NCBI GenBank assembly: GCA_964432925.1
Contig: CAYSPM010000007.1
Location: 1 to 39,807, forward strand
DNA: 39,807 nt
Direction of reading: 5' to 3'
Source: CAYNTC01 sp964432925
GTDB lineage: Bacteria > Planctomycetota > Phycisphaerae > Sedimentisphaerales > Anaerobacaceae
Positions 30,304 through 38,960 of the stretch are shown here, one piece after another (the first letter of the stretch is position 1; each line of letters opens with the position of its first letter). The notes under the pieces are model-generated. The model ran no database searches, was not told the DNA's origin, and worked only from the letters and a program-made list of their open reading frames with translations. Position numbers and translations under genes: made by a program.

Positions 30304-31893
30304 ATGATTAAAGTTCTTATCACAGACAAGCTTGCACAGGAAGGTATTGACCTGCTTAATTCGATGGATGGCGTCGAAGCTGTTGTCAAAACCGGCATCA
30401 GTCCAGAAGAGTTGGCTCAGATTATCGGCGAACATGATGGGTTGATTGTCCGAAGCGGGACGAAAGTGACGGCGGATGTCCTGGCTAATCCCGGCAAGTT
30501 GAAGGGCATTGCCCGTGCGGGTGTGGGCGTGGACAACATTGATGTCCCGGCGGCGACCCGAAAAGGAATCCTTGTGATGAATACGCCCGGCGGTAATACG
30601 GTCAGCGCGGCAGAGCACACCATGGCGTTGATACTTGCAATGAGCCGAAACGTTGTTCCAGCCTGCAACAGTCTGAAATCTGGTGCCTGGGACCGTAAGA
30701 AATATATGGGCAACCAGTTGAACAATAAGGTTCTTGGTCTTATAGGTTTGGGCCGGATAGGAATGGCGGTTGCAACGATAGCAAAAGGATTCAATATGAA
30801 GATACTCGGCTATGACCCCATTGCGCCGCCTAGTGAAGCTGAAAAAATCGGAGTGGAAGTTATTGATGATCTGGAAAGGATCTTCAGGGAAGCTGACTAT
30901 ATTAGCGTGCATGTGCCGAGAAATGAACAGACATTGAATATGATCGACGCTAAACAGATCGAGATGATGAAGCCGACCGTGCGGCTTATAAATTGTGCAC
31001 GCGGAGGCATCATCAACGAAGACGCACTATATGATGCTCTTGCGGCGAAGCGTATTGCTGGTGCTGCGCTGGATGTCTACCCGAAAGAGCCTCCTGAAAA
31101 TACGCGTTTTAAGGAGCTTGAGAATTGTCTTGTAACGCCGCATTTGGGTGCGAGCACGGAAGAGGCCCAAATTGAGGTCGCGGTAGAGGCGGCACGAATT
31201 CTTGTTGATGCAATTAAGGGCGGACCAGTGAGAAATGCGCTTAATGCTCCATCTACGACTGCGGCTGTTCCTGTGATTGTACAGCAGTATGCTAAACTTG
31301 CGCGGCGAATCGGTGCGCTTCTCAGCACGATCGCACCTGGTCAAATTAAGAATGTAGAGGTTCGATACCAGGGTAGCATCGCGAGTATGGCTGTCGAAGC
31401 AGTTACGCTTAATTTTGCAATAGGACTATTGCAGAAGCATTTTGAGATGCCCTTGAATATGGTTAATACTCCGGTGTTGGCTAAGGAGCGCGGCATAAGC
31501 ATTGACGAGACGAAGAATGCCGAAGCGAAAGATGTGGCATCGAGTTTCAGTGCGCGAGTGGTCACGAACAAGGTTAAGCGCACGGTGAAAGGTTCAGTTT
31601 TTGGTGAGACACTTCTGCGGATTATAGAGATTGACGGCTTCAATATAGAAATGACGCCTCAGGGGCCGGTTCTGGTTATATTTAACGACGACAAGCCGGG
31701 CGTTATCGGTGCGGTTGGGACTGTTTGCGGTCGGCACGGCATCAATATTTGTACAATGGGTGTAGGGCAGAAGATGGCCGAGCAAAAGGCTGTTCTTGCC
31801 GTTAGCCTGGACAAAGAACCTGATGCACAGGCGGTCGAAGAGCTCAGCAAACTCGACTTTGTAAACGAGATATACGTCTGTAAATTAGATTAA
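30304..31893 (+). CDS. serA: D-3-phosphoglycerate dehydrogenase, long form
   Basis: Catalyses the NAD-dependent oxidation of 3-phosphoglycerate, the first step of serine synthesis. The 529 residues contain the substrate and Rossmann domains (VLGLIGLGRIGMAV, residues 143-156), the catalytic Arg in INCARGGIINEDAL, the Glu in the ALDVYPKEPPE region and the His in LVTPHLGASTEEAQ. The intervening allosteric substrate-binding domain spans about 320-455, and a C-terminal ACT domain about 457-529 (VLVIFNDDKPGVIGAVGTVC), typical of serine-feedback-regulated long enzymes. GGAGG six bases upstream fixes the start. It has its own promoter after a terminator. No serB or serC is adjacent. Confidence 0.96.
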   Translation: MIKVLITDKLAQEGIDLLNSMDGVEAVVKTGISPEELAQIIGEHDGLIVRSGTKVTADVLANPGKLKGIARAGVGVDNIDVPAATRKGILVMNTPGGNTVSAAEHTMALILAMSRNVVPACNSLKSGAWDRKKYMGNQLNNKVLGLIGLGRIGMAVATIAKGFNMKILGYDPIAPPSEAEKIGVEVIDDLERIFREADYISVHVPRNEQTLNMIDAKQIEMMKPTVRLINCARGGIINEDALYDALAAKRIAGAALDVYPKEPPENTRFKELENCLVTPHLGASTEEAQIEVAVEAARILVDAIKGGPVRNALNAPSTTAAVPVIVQQYAKLARRIGALLSTIAPGQIKNVEVRYQGSIASMAVEAVTLNFAIGLLQKHFEMPLNMVNTPVLAKERGISIDETKNAEAKDVASSFSARVVTNKVKRTVKGSVFGETLLRIIEIDGFNIEMTPQGPVLVIFNDDKPGVIGAVGTVCGRHGINICTMGVGQKMAEQKAVLAVSLDKEPDAQAVEELSKLDFVNEIYVCKLD

Positions 31894-31988
31894 ATGCCTA
31901 ACTGCGGGTCGTGTGTGTAAGATAGCAGGAGTGCTTGTTTGCTATTTTGAACAGCCTGTACTTGGTAGGAGGGTAGTGTGGTATCAGT

Positions 31989-33365
31989 ATGGCGGAGAGA
32001 CTCATAATAAGCATCAGTGGAATGAGAGGTGTTGTTGGGGAGAATCTCACGTCTACAGTTGCCACGGAGTACGGTAGTGCATTTGGCACTTTTTTGAAGG
32101 CACAAGCTGGGGGTGAAGATAATAAGACATCAGTAGTTATGGGCAGGGACTCCCGGCCGAGCGGACAAATGCTTGCGTCAGCAATTGCCGCCGGTTTGTG
32201 CGCTGTGGGGGTCGATGTGGTTGACTTGGGCATCGTGACAACTCCCGGCGTGGCGGTCATGGTAAAAGACACAAAGTGTGAGGGTGGAATCATTATCACT
32301 GCTTCGCACAATCCAATTCAATATAATGGCATAAAGCTATTGCTGGGTAATGGCGGTGCTTTACCATCAGATGTAGCTGAAAAAGTAAAGCGAGCGTTCC
32401 TTGAGAAGCGATTTGGTTTTGTTGATTCACGCGGTTGCGGACAGGTTATTACTAACAACCTGACCGATGACACGCATATCGATAGAGTTCTGTCAATTGT
32501 TGACCGGGAGGCTATTTCGGCGAAGCAGTTTAAGGTAGTTGTGGACAGTGTCAACGGTGCCGGCGGACGGGTTACACAGAAATTGCTGTCAAGACTCGGT
32601 TGCAAAGTCACAGCTATAAACGATGCGCCTACGGGCTTATTTGCGCATCAGCCTGAACCAACTGTTGACAATGTTACTGAACTCTGCGACGTGGTAGAGA
32701 GCGAACAAGCTGACATAGGCTTTGCTCAGGACCCTGATGCCGACAGGCTGGCTATAGTTGATGAAACCGGCAAATATATCGGTGAGGAATATACGCTTGC
32801 TTTAGCAGCCAAGTACATCCTGAGCAAGCGACCCGGTAAGGTAGCTACGAATCTGTCAACATCGAGAATAGTCGATGATATTGCTAAAGCCGCTGACAAC
32901 GAGGTTATTCGCACACCTGTTGGTGAGGCCAATGTGGCGGCAGCAATGCTTGAGAACGATTGCGTTATCGGGGGGGAGGGCAACGGGGGCGTGATTGATT
33001 TGAGAGTAAGCCCTGTTCGCGATAGCCTTGTTGGCATAGCTCTGGTTCTGCAATTGATGGCCGAGACGGGAAAGAAAGTAAGCCAACTGGTTGGTGAAAT
33101 CGGTGGCTATTATATGGTCAAGGAGAAATTTGAGGCGGACGAGGCTGAAGCGCAGCGGATTCTGGATTTAGCTAAAAAGAGGTTAACCGACGCAAGAGTA
33201 GACACGCGGGACGGCTGTCGATTCGATTTCGAGGATGGCTGGGTGCACCTGAGGGCCAGCAATACCGAACCTGTAATCAGGGCAATAGTGGAGTCAAAAG
33301 ACGAGCGTATCGTTCAAAAATACATTGACATCATCTTAAAAATACGTAACGAAGTGTTGGGCTAA
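31989..33365 (+). CDS. Phosphohexomutase (phosphoglucosamine/phosphomannomutase family)
   Basis: Alpha-D-phosphohexomutase of 458 residues with all four domains. The active-site serine is Ser106 in TASHNP; the Mg loop is DPDADRLAIVDE near residue 248; the sugar-binding loop is GGEGNGGV; and the phosphate-binding loop is RASNTEPVIRAIVES. Bacterial GlmM usually has SASHNP, whereas TASHNP is more like phosphomanno/glucomutases and archaeal-type GlmM. ISISGMRGVVGENLT at the start also fits the GlmM/PMM branch. It could supply glucosamine-1-phosphate for peptidoglycan or mannose-1-phosphate. TAGGAGGG lies upstream but at an unusually long distance. The CDF gene follows by six bases, so the two are probably co-transcribed. 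Confidence 0.9.
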   Translation: MAERLIISISGMRGVVGENLTSTVATEYGSAFGTFLKAQAGGEDNKTSVVMGRDSRPSGQMLASAIAAGLCAVGVDVVDLGIVTTPGVAVMVKDTKCEGGIIITASHNPIQYNGIKLLLGNGGALPSDVAEKVKRAFLEKRFGFVDSRGCGQVITNNLTDDTHIDRVLSIVDREAISAKQFKVVVDSVNGAGGRVTQKLLSRLGCKVTAINDAPTGLFAHQPEPTVDNVTELCDVVESEQADIGFAQDPDADRLAIVDETGKYIGEEYTLALAAKYILSKRPGKVATNLSTSRIVDDIAKAADNEVIRTPVGEANVAAAMLENDCVIGGEGNGGVIDLRVSPVRDSLVGIALVLQLMAETGKKVSQLVGEIGGYYMVKEKFEADEAEAQRILDLAKKRLTDARVDTRDGCRFDFEDGWVHLRASNTEPVIRAIVESKDERIVQKYIDIILKIRNEVLG

Positions 33366-33371
33366 GCCGGC

Positions 33372-34268
33372 ATGGATGAGCTTAAGCAAGATGTCGCCAG
33401 CGAGCAGATAAGATCTGTTACATACATTGGAATGGGGGTAAATCTTGCGCTTTCGGCTGTAAAGATTGTCATAGGCTCGTTGGCTGGTTCGCTTGCTTTG
33501 GTTGCTGATGGTATTCACTCTCTTTCTGATCTGGCAACCGACATAGCGGTTTTGCTGGGGGTACACTTGGGTTCGAAAAAGGCTGACCGAAGCCATCCTT
33601 ATGGCCACGGACGGGTGGAGACCTTCTTCGGTGGGTTGATCGCGTTGATTTTGATTTTTGTAGGCGGGGCGATGGTTTACTATGCAACAATCGCAATAGC
33701 TAAAGACGAAGTCACTACTCCACGGGTCCCAGTTCTTATAGCTGCGGTAGCTTCTATTTTTTCTAAGGAGTGGCTTTATAGGGTGACAAGACGGGTTGCG
33801 ATTAGGTCTCATAGTCCTACACTTTATGCTAATGCCTGGCACCATCGCAGCGATGCTTTGAGTTCGGTTGCAGTGGTTATAGGTTTTGTATTACTGGTGT
33901 TTGGTTTCGGACATGGCGACCAAGTTGCGGCAATAGCGGTCGGGCTAATGATTATATGGGTGGGGGGCCGGATAATCGGAGATACATTGCAAGAGCTTAC
34001 AGAAGGTTCTGCTGACCAGGATACCATTGAGCACATAGAACACATAATCAATGAAAATTCGGCAATTCGCCACTGGCACCAATTGCGGACGCGCATGGTG
34101 GGCAGAGAAGTTTTTCTCGACGTGCATATTCTCGTTGACCCGGATTTGAATGTGGCTGCGGCACACGAGATAGCTCAGAATCTTGAAGATGAGCTGGACA
34201 GGAAATGCGCCCGGCCGGTCAATATCACAATTCACATCGAGCCTGACATTCCAGAAATGAGAAAATAG
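33372..34268 (+). CDS. Cation diffusion facilitator (CDF) metal exporter
   Basis: Proton-coupled divalent metal exporter, 298 residues, with about six membrane segments in the first 205 residues and a cytoplasmic C-terminal domain (ending NITIHIEPDI). The transport-site pair is visible as HSLSD in TM2 (His49, Asp53) and HHRSD in TM5, an HxxxD/HxxxD pattern usually associated with zinc. HPYGHGRVETFFG is the conserved cytoplasmic loop motif. The C-terminal domain has the dimerising HQLRTRMVGREVFLDVHILVDP block. Metal preference is inferred. It is likely translationally linked to the upstream phosphohexomutase and convergent with the Cdd1-type gene. Confidence 0.93.
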   Translation: MDELKQDVASEQIRSVTYIGMGVNLALSAVKIVIGSLAGSLALVADGIHSLSDLATDIAVLLGVHLGSKKADRSHPYGHGRVETFFGGLIALILIFVGGAMVYYATIAIAKDEVTTPRVPVLIAAVASIFSKEWLYRVTRRVAIRSHSPTLYANAWHHRSDALSSVAVVIGFVLLVFGFGHGDQVAAIAVGLMIIWVGGRIIGDTLQELTEGSADQDTIEHIEHIINENSAIRHWHQLRTRMVGREVFLDVHILVDPDLNVAAAHEIAQNLEDELDRKCARPVNITIHIEPDIPEMRK

Positions 34269-34295
34269 ACTGCTAAGTCCCACTGCCAAGAGAAC

Positions 34296-34574
34296 TCACT
34301 TCCTATCTTTCCAGTTCCACCATTTCAATAATTCGGGGTCGTGCTTTTTATTCGAGGCGTAGTACACCGCACAGCGCAATACATAAAGCATGCACTTGTC
34401 AACTGGACTTGCCTTGAACTTGCATAATCTTTTATAAAGCTTTTCAGGGTCTTTGCGCTTAAGTTGCTCGACGGAGCGAATACCAATGCTCTGCAGGTGC
34501 TGAGCGATCGCCTTGCCTATACCGGGTATCTCTTTCAACTGTATTGATGCAGTTTTTGCTATTGGCTTAGCCAT
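34296..34574 (-). CDS. Helix-hairpin-helix protein, Cdd1 (pathogenicity locus) family
   Basis: A 92-residue protein with a helix-hairpin-helix (IPGIGKAIAQHLQSIGI) followed by the Cdd1 family pattern: DPEKLYKRLCKFKASPVDKCMLYVLRCAVYYAS and LLKWWNWKDRK at the end. The start is taken at ATG 34574. The same frame continues upstream to 34856, but that part is a translation of the hairpin repeat cluster and not conserved protein. Function is unknown; the hairpin suggests nucleic-acid contact. The name Cdd1 comes from a Clostridioides difficile locus and does not imply virulence here. Confidence 0.83.
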   Translation of the reverse strand: MAKPIAKTASIQLKEIPGIGKAIAQHLQSIGIRSVEQLKRKDPEKLYKRLCKFKASPVDKCMLYVLRCAVYYASNKKHDPELLKWWNWKDRK

Positions 34575-34594
34575 CAAATGTCTCTTATGGAGCC

Positions 34595-34710
34595 CCACGG
34601 GCATAGCCCGTGGCACCTCCATCTTCGGCGAAACCCGCCGAAGCACATCCACCTGCGCTAAAGCTTCGGCGGATACCCTTCTCGCATTCATCCACGGGTA
34701 GAACCCGTGG
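34595..34710. repeat. REP-like cluster of three perfect hairpins
   Basis: CCACGGGC-ata-GCCCGTGG (34595-34613), CTTCGGCG-aaacc-CGCCGAAG (34623-34643) and CCACGGGT-aga-ACCCGTGG (34692-34710) all have perfect 8-bp stems; a further CTTCGGCG lies at 34664-34671. The outer two are near-identical palindromes 97 bases apart, like the paired ends of a REPIN-type element. The remaining sequence from 34711 to 34899 holds nothing I recognise. Confidence 0.8.
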
Positions 34711-34899
34711 CTTTCTGCGAAGGCGGGTAAAAGGCCAAAGAAGGTTTTTGTGGCGTGGACCACCACACACAGGACACAATCTCGGACATTTTTTGAAATA
34801 GCCGGCGTTATATTTAACCTGGTACATCGCTGCTCTTCTGAAACGCAATTATACAAGAGATATGGCTATTTATAAAAGCTGAACTACGAAGAAAAGGCC

Positions 34900-34927
34900 T
34901 TGAAATTGCGCAAGGATACAATAAAAT
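34900..34927 (+). promoter_or_regulatory. Possible promoter of the acetyl-CoA operon
   Basis: TTGAAA, a 16-base spacer, then TAAAAT, about 50 bases before the ATG at 34977. Confidence 0.45.
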
Positions 34928-34976
34928 ATGCTGCCTCTGGGGATTGTTTCGAGTTCAGAAAGGATTTTTATTCGGT

Positions 34977-37079
34977 ATGAGTCTTGAAATTTTCTTTAAT
35001 CCGAAGTCTGTTGCTATAGTTGGTGCATCGAGGCAAAAGGGCAAGGTCGGTTACGAGATCTTAACGAACATGATTAAGGCCGGCTATACAGGGTCAATCT
35101 TTCCAGTTAATCCAAAGGCAGAATCAATAGAAGGGCTGAGATGTTATCCTGACCTTGAATCGATAGGCCAGACGCCGGACCTTGTAATAATCATTGTCCC
35201 GGCGAAAATCGTTCCGGAGGTTATGCGGCAGTGCACAAAGGTTAGGGCAAAATCGGTTATAATCATTACGGCCGGTTTTAAGGAGGTGGGAGAAGAGGGA
35301 AGAAGACTTGAGGAACAGATTGTTCAGATAGCCAAGCAGGCTGGTATCAGAGTCATCGGGCCGAACTGTCTGGGTGTGATTTCGCCTGAGAATAAAATTA
35401 ATGCAAGCTTTGGGGGTGATTTGCCTGTTGCGGGGTCGATAGGGTATATTTCTCAGTCAGGAGCACTTTTAGCTGCTATTCTTGATATAGCTAACGCGAA
35501 TGATATTGGCTTTAGCAAGCTAATTAGTATCGGTAATAAAGCAGATGTGGATGAGTTAGATGTTATAAAAGCTCTTGGCTCAGATAAGAGTACAAAAGTG
35601 ATCGCTGGCTATCTGGAGAGCATCAGCGATGGTAACACGTTTGTCAGAGAGGCTGAGAGGATTTCCTCCCAGAAGCCAATACTACTTATGAAATCAGGAG
35701 GCACCGAGGCCGGTGCCAAGGCTGCATCCTCTCATACGGGAAGTCTGGCCGGCGGTGAGACGGCCTATGAGTCCGCTTTCAAACGGGCAGGGATTATTCG
35801 ATGCAGTTCTATTAAGGAGCAGTTTGATTATGCTCAGGCATTTGCGAGTCAGCCGCTTCCGAAGGGACCAAGTATTGCAGTTATAACCAACGCAGGTGGA
35901 CCTGGAATTATAGCGGCTGATGCGATAGAAGAATGTGGCCTTACGTTTGCTAAGCCAACTGAAGAGACTATAAACAAATTGGCAACGAAGTTACCACCTG
36001 CTGCGAATTTACATAATCCTATAGATGTTCTGGGCGATGCGTTGGCTGACCGGTATGAATTCGCGCTAAATGTCGTTATTGATGATCCGAACGTTGATAC
36101 GGTCCTTGTTCTACTGACGCCACAGGCGATGACAGAATCAGCGGCGACTGCGGAGGCGATTGTCAGAATAGCTGGTATAAAGCATGGGAAGCCAATATTG
36201 GCCTGTTTCTTGGGGGCCTCAAAGGTCGAGAAGGGACTTCAAATTCTGCGTCAAGGTGGAATTCCACAATATGACTCTCCCAAAGGTGCTGTTACAACTA
36301 TTAAGGTAATGGCCGACTATATGCGATGGCGGTCAAGGCCTAAACGTGTTGTAAAACTGTTTCCGGTTAACCGGCGTAAGGTTGAAAGTATTATCGAAAG
36401 ACATTTAAGACAGAAGGCTTTTGAAATAGGCGAGGCTGATTCAAAAGAGATTCTTGAGGCATACGGTTTTGTAACACCGAAGGGTTCTATAGCAACCACG
36501 GCTGAACAGGCGGCCAATATAGCTGGGCAACTGGGGTATCCGGTTGTTTTGAAGATTTGGTCACCTGACATAATTCACAAGTCAGACGTCGGCGGCGTTA
36601 GGGTTGGTCTGAACGGCGATCAGGAAGTCAGAGATGCCTTTGACTTGATGATGTACCGAATACCGAAAAAACGTCCTGACGCTGATATCTTTGGTGTGCT
36701 TGTTCAGCAGATGTGCAGGGGCAAAAAGGAGGTTATTCTTGGCATGAATCGGGACCCACATTTTGGGCCATTGATGATGTTCGGAATGGGAGGGATAATG
36801 GTGGAAGTGCTTAAAGATGTTTCTTTCTATTTGGCACCATTGACTGCTGAGGAAGCAAAGCAAATGTTGGTTAATACAAAGACGTACCAAATGCTGCGTG
36901 GCGTGCGTGGCGAAGAAGGTGTAGACATAGACAAGATAGCTGAAGGATTGCAGAGACTTTCGCAGTTGGTTACTGAATTTCCTCAGATAAAGGAGATGGA
37001 CATTAATCCATACGTCGTTGGCCCGGAGGGCACGACACCGATTGCAGTCGATGCGAGGATAATGTTAAAAGAGAATTAG
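34977..37079 (+). CDS. ADP-forming acyl/acetyl-CoA synthetase, fused alpha-beta
   Basis: Interconverts acetyl- (or acyl-) CoA, ADP and phosphate with the acid, CoA and ATP; it can make ATP from acetyl-CoA or activate acetate. ATG 34977 gives MSLEIFFNPKSVAIVGASRQ, the CoA-binding domain start; an in-frame TTG at 34944 is less likely. Domain order over 700 residues: CoA-binding (1-135), succinyl-CoA-ligase-like domains (about 145-450) with the phospho-acceptor His253 in ASSHTGSLAGGETAY, then an ATP-grasp domain (about 480-700; GYPVVLKIWSPDIIHKSDVGG, GMNRDPHFGPLMMFGMGG, EMDINPYVV). The layout also matches Pat-type acyltransferases minus the GNAT domain; strikingly the GNAT is on the next gene instead. 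That gene starts two bases after this stop. Confidence 0.92.
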   Translation: MSLEIFFNPKSVAIVGASRQKGKVGYEILTNMIKAGYTGSIFPVNPKAESIEGLRCYPDLESIGQTPDLVIIIVPAKIVPEVMRQCTKVRAKSVIIITAGFKEVGEEGRRLEEQIVQIAKQAGIRVIGPNCLGVISPENKINASFGGDLPVAGSIGYISQSGALLAAILDIANANDIGFSKLISIGNKADVDELDVIKALGSDKSTKVIAGYLESISDGNTFVREAERISSQKPILLMKSGGTEAGAKAASSHTGSLAGGETAYESAFKRAGIIRCSSIKEQFDYAQAFASQPLPKGPSIAVITNAGGPGIIAADAIEECGLTFAKPTEETINKLATKLPPAANLHNPIDVLGDALADRYEFALNVVIDDPNVDTVLVLLTPQAMTESAATAEAIVRIAGIKHGKPILACFLGASKVEKGLQILRQGGIPQYDSPKGAVTTIKVMADYMRWRSRPKRVVKLFPVNRRKVESIIERHLRQKAFEIGEADSKEILEAYGFVTPKGSIATTAEQAANIAGQLGYPVVLKIWSPDIIHKSDVGGVRVGLNGDQEVRDAFDLMMYRIPKKRPDADIFGVLVQQMCRGKKEVILGMNRDPHFGPLMMFGMGGIMVEVLKDVSFYLAPLTAEEAKQMLVNTKTYQMLRGVRGEEGVDIDKIAEGLQRLSQLVTEFPQIKEMDINPYVVGPEGTTPIAVDARIMLKEN

Positions 37080-37080
37080 T

Positions 37081-38949
37081 ATGCAAGAATTCGATTGGAA
37101 AGAAAAATACAAGGATAAAATTAGTACCGCTGCATCGGCTATGAAGCTGATCAAGTCAGGTTATAGTATATTCATTGGAACCGGCTGTGGACAACCTCAA
37201 CATCTTGTTAATGCTTTGGTCAAACACTCGGATCACATTTATGATGCCCACATTGTGCATTTGCTGACCATGGGGGCTGCACCTTATGCCGATGAGAAAT
37301 TCCGTGAGAAGTTCAAGATGAACAGCTTCTTCATCGCGGACAACGTGCGCGACGCTCTGCAGAAAGGAATCGGGGATTATACACCGATATTTTTGTCAGA
37401 GATACCCGTGGAATTCGAGACGGGAAGGATTCCTATTGATGTTGCCTTAATTATGGTGACACCGCCGGATGTGAATGGCTTGTGCAGTTTGGGTGTTTCA
37501 GTGGATATTGTTAAGTCAGCAGCGGCAAATGCCAGATATGTTGTTGCGCAGGTTAACGAGAAGATGCCGCGGACCTTCGGCGACAGCTTTATCCATGTGA
37601 ACTCTATAGATGTGTTGGTTCCTTATGACGACGATATAATCGAGATACCGATACCAGAACCGGACGAGACACTACGGCGTATCGGTCAAAATATTGCAAG
37701 ACTTGTTGAGGATGGCAGTAGCATAGAGTGCGGCATTGGACGCATCCCCCAAGCACTTGCTGAGTTCCTTCGAGATAAAAAAGATCTGGGTATTCATACC
37801 GAGATGTTCAGTGACTGGATCATTGATCTGGTTGAATGTGGCGCGATAACGTGTGCGAAGAAATCTCTTAATCGCGGGAAAATCGTCGCGAGCTTTTGCA
37901 TGGGCTCACGCAGGTTGTACGACTATATTAACAATAATCCGTTTTTTGAGTTTTATCCGACTGAGTATGTCAACGATGTCAGTATCATCAGTCAGCATGA
38001 AAAAATGGTTGGGATTAATGTTGGGCTGCAAATTGATTTGACAGGGCAAGTCTGCGCGGATTCGTTGGGTTACAAGTTCTACAGTGGAATTGGTGGGCAG
38101 GTGGATTTCATTCGGGGCTCAGCTCGAAGTAGGGGGGGCAAAGCGATAATTGCCATGCCATCGACGGCCCGAAAAGGAGAGGTCAGCAGGATTGTGCCGC
38201 ACCTTACAGAAGGTTCCGGTGTCGTGACAACGCGTGGAGATGTCCACTATGTGGTTACCGAGTATGGGGTAGCATATCTGCATGGCAAGAGCATAAGACA
38301 AAGAGTGCTGGACTTGATAAATATTGCCCATCCAAAGTTCCGTAAGGAACTTATTCAGGCGGCTAAAGCTCAGAACTACATTTACCAGGACCAGATAGAG
38401 CTGGCGTGGGACGAAGTAAGCTATCCTGAGGAATTGGAGCACTATGATACATTACGCGACGGCACAGAAATATTTTTTAGGCCAATAAAGCCTACCGATG
38501 AGCCAGCGCTTGCGGAAATGTTGTATTCGCTCAGCGAGGAGTCTATGCGGACCCGGTATATGACCCGTACAATGGCATTTCCCCACAAAGACGTGCAGCA
38601 CCTGACGAATATCGACTACAAGAACGATATTGCTATCGTAGGGGTTGTTCCCGGTGTATCTGGAGAGGAAGTCGTTGCCATTGGACAGTACTTTCTTGAC
38701 CCTAAAACGCAAGCAGCGGAGGTGGCTTTTCTCGTACAGGATGAATGGCAGCAAAAGGGTATGGGGACGTTTCTGCTGGATTATATCACCAAGATTGCCA
38801 AACAGCGTGGCGTGAGGCGCTTTTATGCAAAGGTGTTGCCGAATAATAAGCCAATGTTGGCCATATTCCACAATTCTGGTTACAAGGTTAACACTGAATT
38901 CGATGGCGACGTTTACAGCATAACATACGATTTGACAGAAGGGGCATAG
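37081..38949 (+). CDS. Acetyl-CoA hydrolase/transferase fused to a C-terminal GNAT acetyltransferase
   Basis: A two-part protein of 622 residues. Residues 1-450 are a class I CoA-transferase of the acetyl-CoA hydrolase / 4-hydroxybutyrate CoA-transferase family: GTGCGQPQHLVNAL at the start, HTEMFSDW with the likely catalytic Glu241, and the GIGGQVDF motif at 336-343. Residues 464-622 are a GNAT domain (IFFRPIKPTDEPALAEMLYSLSEESMRTRYM), whose acetyl-CoA pyrophosphate loop is QQKGMG at 557-562, followed by FYAKVLPNNKPMLAIFHNSGY. The domain resembles the GNAT part of Pat lysine acetyltransferases. It could transfer CoA between acetate and another acid while acetylating a protein, perhaps its operon neighbour. 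There is only one base between the previous stop and this ATG. Confidence 0.92.
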   Translation: MQEFDWKEKYKDKISTAASAMKLIKSGYSIFIGTGCGQPQHLVNALVKHSDHIYDAHIVHLLTMGAAPYADEKFREKFKMNSFFIADNVRDALQKGIGDYTPIFLSEIPVEFETGRIPIDVALIMVTPPDVNGLCSLGVSVDIVKSAAANARYVVAQVNEKMPRTFGDSFIHVNSIDVLVPYDDDIIEIPIPEPDETLRRIGQNIARLVEDGSSIECGIGRIPQALAEFLRDKKDLGIHTEMFSDWIIDLVECGAITCAKKSLNRGKIVASFCMGSRRLYDYINNNPFFEFYPTEYVNDVSIISQHEKMVGINVGLQIDLTGQVCADSLGYKFYSGIGGQVDFIRGSARSRGGKAIIAMPSTARKGEVSRIVPHLTEGSGVVTTRGDVHYVVTEYGVAYLHGKSIRQRVLDLINIAHPKFRKELIQAAKAQNYIYQDQIELAWDEVSYPEELEHYDTLRDGTEIFFRPIKPTDEPALAEMLYSLSEESMRTRYMTRTMAFPHKDVQHLTNIDYKNDIAIVGVVPGVSGEEVVAIGQYFLDPKTQAAEVAFLVQDEWQQKGMGTFLLDYITKIAKQRGVRRFYAKVLPNNKPMLAIFHNSGYKVNTEFDGDVYSITYDLTEGA

Positions 38950-38960
38950 CAGGAGTGACT

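Noticed and set aside
34575..34856. N-terminal extension of the Cdd1-type gene (94 extra residues)
   Set aside because: It translates the hairpin repeat cluster; conserved protein sequence starts only at the ATG at 34574.
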